From: Acidobacteriota bacterium
Lineage (GTDB): Bacteria > Acidobacteriota > Terriglobia > Terriglobales > Acidobacteriaceae
NCBI GenBank assembly: GCA_025353435.1
Contig: JANXQR010000265.1
Span: 1-9,235 of the forward strand
DNA length: 9,235 nt
Direction: 5' to 3'
Each line of letters begins with the position of its first letter. The stretch's first letter is position 1. Of this stretch, positions 7,107 to 9,235 are shown piece by piece. The notes beneath the pieces were generated by a model. It was not told the DNA's origin. It made no database searches and was given only the letters and a program-made list of their open reading frames with translations. A program made the translations under genes and the position numbers.

Positions 7107-7607
7107 GTGGCCGTTGTGAACTACCGTCATTTCCGATCCGGCGACTTCGACCAACTCTATGCGATCGAGGAAGTCTGTTTCCAACCGCCGCTGCGATTCA
7201 GCCGCCTCCATATGCGGCAGTTGATTGAAGGCCCCAAATCCGCCACGTGGATCGCTGAAAAAGAAGGCCGCATGGCCGGTTTTGCAATCGTAGAATTTAC
7301 GCCGGAACCAGACCACGAAACCGCTTACATACAGACACTCGAAGTATCGCCCGAATACAGGCGCAAGAGGATAGGCCTTGAACTTTTGCGCCGCCTGGAA
7401 GAATCGGCAATCGCTGCCGGCACCTCGCTGATCTGGTTGCATGTGGATGCGGAGAACGAGCCCGCTATTCGGCTCTACCGCGCCGAGGGCTACCAATTGC
7501 AGGGAAGGCACGAAAACTACTACGCCCGCTCTCGTGCTGCGGAGATTTACTTAAAGCAGCTTGTTGCAGATCGCGACCTTGTGGCCACGGGTACTGAACG
7601 TGTATAG
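7107..7607 (+). CDS. GNAT-family N-acetyltransferase (RimI-like)
   Basis: 166 residues, a usual length for a single GNAT domain. These enzymes move an acetyl group from acetyl-CoA to an amine on a protein, antibiotic or small molecule. Visible signs: the N-terminal strand-helix YRHFRSGDFDQLYAIEEVCF; WIAEKEGRMAGFAIVE (strands 2-3); YIQTLEVSPEYRRKRIGLELL, the acetyl-CoA-binding motif A; and the ENEPAIRLYRAEGY motif near the end, typical of RimI-type acetyltransferases. In motif A the pyrophosphate loop reads RRKRIG, with Arg where the family consensus often has Gly. The start is GTG 7107, with GTG 7116 as alternative (a weak AGAGTGG precedes the latter). No good Shine-Dalgarno precedes 7107, and it lies only 18 bases after the terminator tract. 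Substrate is not predictable. The resemblance to RimI (acetylation of ribosomal protein bS18) is only general. Confidence 0.88.
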   Translation: MAVVNYRHFRSGDFDQLYAIEEVCFQPPLRFSRLHMRQLIEGPKSATWIAEKEGRMAGFAIVEFTPEPDHETAYIQTLEVSPEYRRKRIGLELLRRLEESAIAAGTSLIWLHVDAENEPAIRLYRAEGYQLQGRHENYYARSRAAEIYLKQLVADRDLVATGTERV

Positions 7608-7889
7608 GCCCCGCGATCTTCACTGCTACAACCGGGCTCAATTTGAACTCGTAACCCGAGGGATCCCGCAGCCGGGAGTTGCAAGGTAGACGGCGCGAAG
7701 CCTGCGCTTGTCGCCACGCATGGTGTTGAGTCCTCCCCTGTGGTGCGCGGCGCCGCTATACAGCACACCATGTCGAAATCGCGTTTGATAGGCATTGTAA
7801 GTGCGACCTTCGTAAAAGTCCTATGGTGACCGTCACCGTCGTGGCCCGAAAGGCGACTCATATCCGGCGTAAGATTGAAGCAAGGTCCC
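7608..7889. other. 282-base gap between the acetyltransferase and SulP genes
   Basis: No credible gene. A 22-codon ATG frame at 7720 and a 125-codon antisense frame starting inside the SulP gene have no supporting features. The gap is rich in short inverted repeats: AACTC/GAGTT (7646-7650, 7676-7680) enclosing CCG/CGG (7656-7658, 7673-7675) and the palindrome GGGATCCC (7660-7667), the palindrome GCGGCGCCGC (7747-7756), and GGTGAC-C-GTCACC (7825-7837). A TTGATA at 7785-7790 resembles a -35 but lacks a fitting -10. No T-rich terminator follows the acetyltransferase. Confidence 0.4.
7825..7837. promoter_or_regulatory. 13-base inverted repeat upstream of the SulP gene
   Basis: GGTGAC and GTCACC arms around a single C, 52 bases before the SulP start. 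Size and place suit a dimeric regulator's operator. There is no match I can name, so function is a guess. Confidence 0.25.
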
Positions 7890-9235
7890 ATGTCCCTAAG
7901 CAATCCGAGTCTACCCAAGTCCATCCTGGCCTTGCGGGGCTACAACGCGCAGCTTTTCTTCCATGATCTTGTCGCCGGAGTCACCGTCGGGATGGTTGCT
8001 CTTCCGCTTGCCATGGCGTTCGGCATCGCCTCGGGCGTTACGCCGCAAGCAGGGCTGTATACGGCTGTCGTTGCGGGCTTCCTGATCTCAGCGCTAGGCG
8101 GATCGCGAACTCAAATCGGAGGGCCCACCGGAGCGTTTGTCGTCATCGTTGCGGGAATTGTGGCGCGCTTCGGCATGACGGGGTTGGCGATGGTGACGCT
8201 CATGGCGGGAATCCTGCTCGTCATTATGGGCGTCACGGGGCTAGGGGCAGCGGTGCGCTTTATCCCCAGAATGGTGGTGGTGGGCTTTACCAACGGCATC
8301 GCCATCCTGATTGCGTCAACCCAGATCAAGGACTTTCTCGGCCTCCGCACGGGTGCCGTGCCAAGCGAATTCCTGCCACGAATGAAATTGCTTGCGGCCC
8401 ATCTCCCCAGCGTGAACTGGGCCACTGTGGCGATTGGCGTTGCCACGATGGCCATTCTGCTGGGCCTGCCGCGCGTAACACGGCGCGTGCCCGCCTCGAT
8501 TGTTGCCGTGCTTGTGTGCACGTTGGCTGCATATCTGCTGCATCTGCCGGTTGAAACCATCGGGAGCAAGTTTGGTGGCATCCCGCGTGGGCTGCCCCCA
8601 TTCGCGATTCCCAATCTCCACTCAGAACACATCCTCCCTCTCATCCCCTCGGCATTCACGGTGGCGATTCTTGCGGCGCTCGAAAGCATGCTCTCCGCGG
8701 TTGTGGCCGACGGCATGACTGGCGATCGACACAACTCCAATGTCGAACTGGTAGCACAGGGCATCGCCAACATGGTCTCGCCATTGTTCGGCGGCATTCC
8801 GGCCACGGGCGCCATCGCGCGCACCGCAACCAACATTCGCGCTGGGGCGCGTTCGCCGATCTCAGGAATCATTCATGCAGTCACATTGCTTCTGATATTG
8901 CTCGTCGCGGCTCCGCTGGCCAGTTATATTCCGCTGGCCACGCTCGCCGGGGTGCTCTTCATCGTCGCTTATAACATGGGCGAGTGGCATGAGATTGGCA
9001 CAATCCTGCAGCTCGACTTCGCCGCCGTCTCAGTATGGCTGGTCACATTTGCGCTCACCGTGTTTGCAGACCTTACCGTGGCTGTAAGTGTCGGCCTTGG
9101 CCTTGCTGCGCTGCTTTACATTTATCGCGTGGCAGAAACTACCACCGTCTCTCCGGTCAATGAAGAATATATCCGCGACGGTCTTCCGCATGTGCTGCAA
9201 GGGCGGATCATTCCCTCCTACGTAACGCTGCTTCG
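7890..9235 (+). CDS. SulP-family anion transporter (3' partial)
   Basis: 448 codons visible with no stop before the window end. Inner-membrane SulP/SLC26 carriers move sulfate, bicarbonate or dicarboxylates. The start is ATG 7890 with a modest AAGG a few bases upstream. An in-frame TTG at 7875 is less likely. The protein is hydrophobic with ten or more membrane segments from residue 26 on. Family signs: the first segments HDLVAGVTVGMVALPLAMAFG then GLYTAVVAGF, GGPTGAF (77-83), FTNGIAILIASTQIKDFLG, LAALESMLSAVVADGMTGDRHNSN (with Glu265), and FGGIPATGAIART (300-312). The last visible part, after the final membrane segment, reads EYIRDGLPHVLQGRI, where a cytoplasmic STAS domain normally begins, so the missing part is probably that domain. 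Substrate cannot be told: no carbonic anhydrase or sulfate-assimilation gene is in view. Confidence 0.93.
   Translation, partial: MSLSNPSLPKSILALRGYNAQLFFHDLVAGVTVGMVALPLAMAFGIASGVTPQAGLYTAVVAGFLISALGGSRTQIGGPTGAFVVIVAGIVARFGMTGLAMVTLMAGILLVIMGVTGLGAAVRFIPRMVVVGFTNGIAILIASTQIKDFLGLRTGAVPSEFLPRMKLLAAHLPSVNWATVAIGVATMAILLGLPRVTRRVPASIVAVLVCTLAAYLLHLPVETIGSKFGGIPRGLPPFAIPNLHSEHILPLIPSAFTVAILAALESMLSAVVADGMTGDRHNSNVELVAQGIANMVSPLFGGIPATGAIARTATNIRAGARSPISGIIHAVTLLLILLVAAPLASYIPLATLAGVLFIVAYNMGEWHEIGTILQLDFAAVSVWLVTFALTVFADLTVAVSVGLGLAALLYIYRVAETTTVSPVNEEYIRDGLPHVLQGRIIPSYVTLL

Noticed and set aside
7631..7690. tRNA-like look of the sequence after the acetyltransferase
   Set aside because: No cloverleaf can be drawn: there is no T-arm GTTCRA, no acceptor stem pairing and no anticodon arm in place.
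8111..8872. 253-codon minus-strand frame in the SulP gene
   Set aside because: Antisense to clear SulP membrane segments and motifs. Its Met/Ala/Thr-rich composition is the mirror of hydrophobic codons.

Overview
The window carries six protein-coding regions, two of them cut by the window ends, at roughly 57-60% G+C (estimated by eye). TonB-type energy transduction and a predicted lipoprotein with a lipobox indicate a diderm (Gram-negative) bacterium. The style of the TonB-domain protein, the one-subunit IleRS with a C-terminal zinc finger, and the M1 lipoprotein would suit a soil Acidobacteriota-like genome. That assignment is inference from general gene style. No taxonomic marker such as an rRNA is present.

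Layout. Positions 1-5697 are all on the minus strand and read ileS, then lspA, then a 272-base gap, then an M1-family metallopeptidase. ileS and lspA overlap by 3 bases (TTG start of lspA over the TGA of ileS) with a strong Shine-Dalgarno, so they look translationally coupled. The M1 gene encodes a lipoprotein, so its product is a plausible substrate of the neighbouring LspA. Positions 5799-9235 are on the plus strand: a TonB-domain protein divergent from ileS, a clear intrinsic terminator, a GNAT acetyltransferase, a 282-base gap without a gene, and a SulP-family anion transporter that runs off the right end.

Most unusual item. The M1 reading frame at the left end does not continue into the usual M1 C-terminal region. 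At about position 372 it changes, in frame and without a stop, from the M1 third domain (ending ..FFANAAG) into a clan GH-A glycoside hydrolase segment resembling GH42 beta-galactosidases. That segment reaches a ..GAWILGNEY.. acid/base motif at the window edge. Both halves look truncated at the joint: M1 lacks what follows FFANAAG, and the hydrolase lacks the first barrel strand. I therefore treat it as either a genuine peptidase/glycosidase gene fusion or a rearrangement or assembly chimera, and the sequence alone does not decide.

The rest is mostly ordinary housekeeping and envelope content. Points worth noting are an unusually long cytoplasmic N-terminus and Gly-rich spacer in the TonB-like protein, an 8-C run inside that gene, an AMSKS rather than KMSKS signature in IleRS, and small inverted repeats in the gap before the SulP gene. 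I saw no CRISPR array, insertion sequence, tRNA, rRNA or defence cassette.
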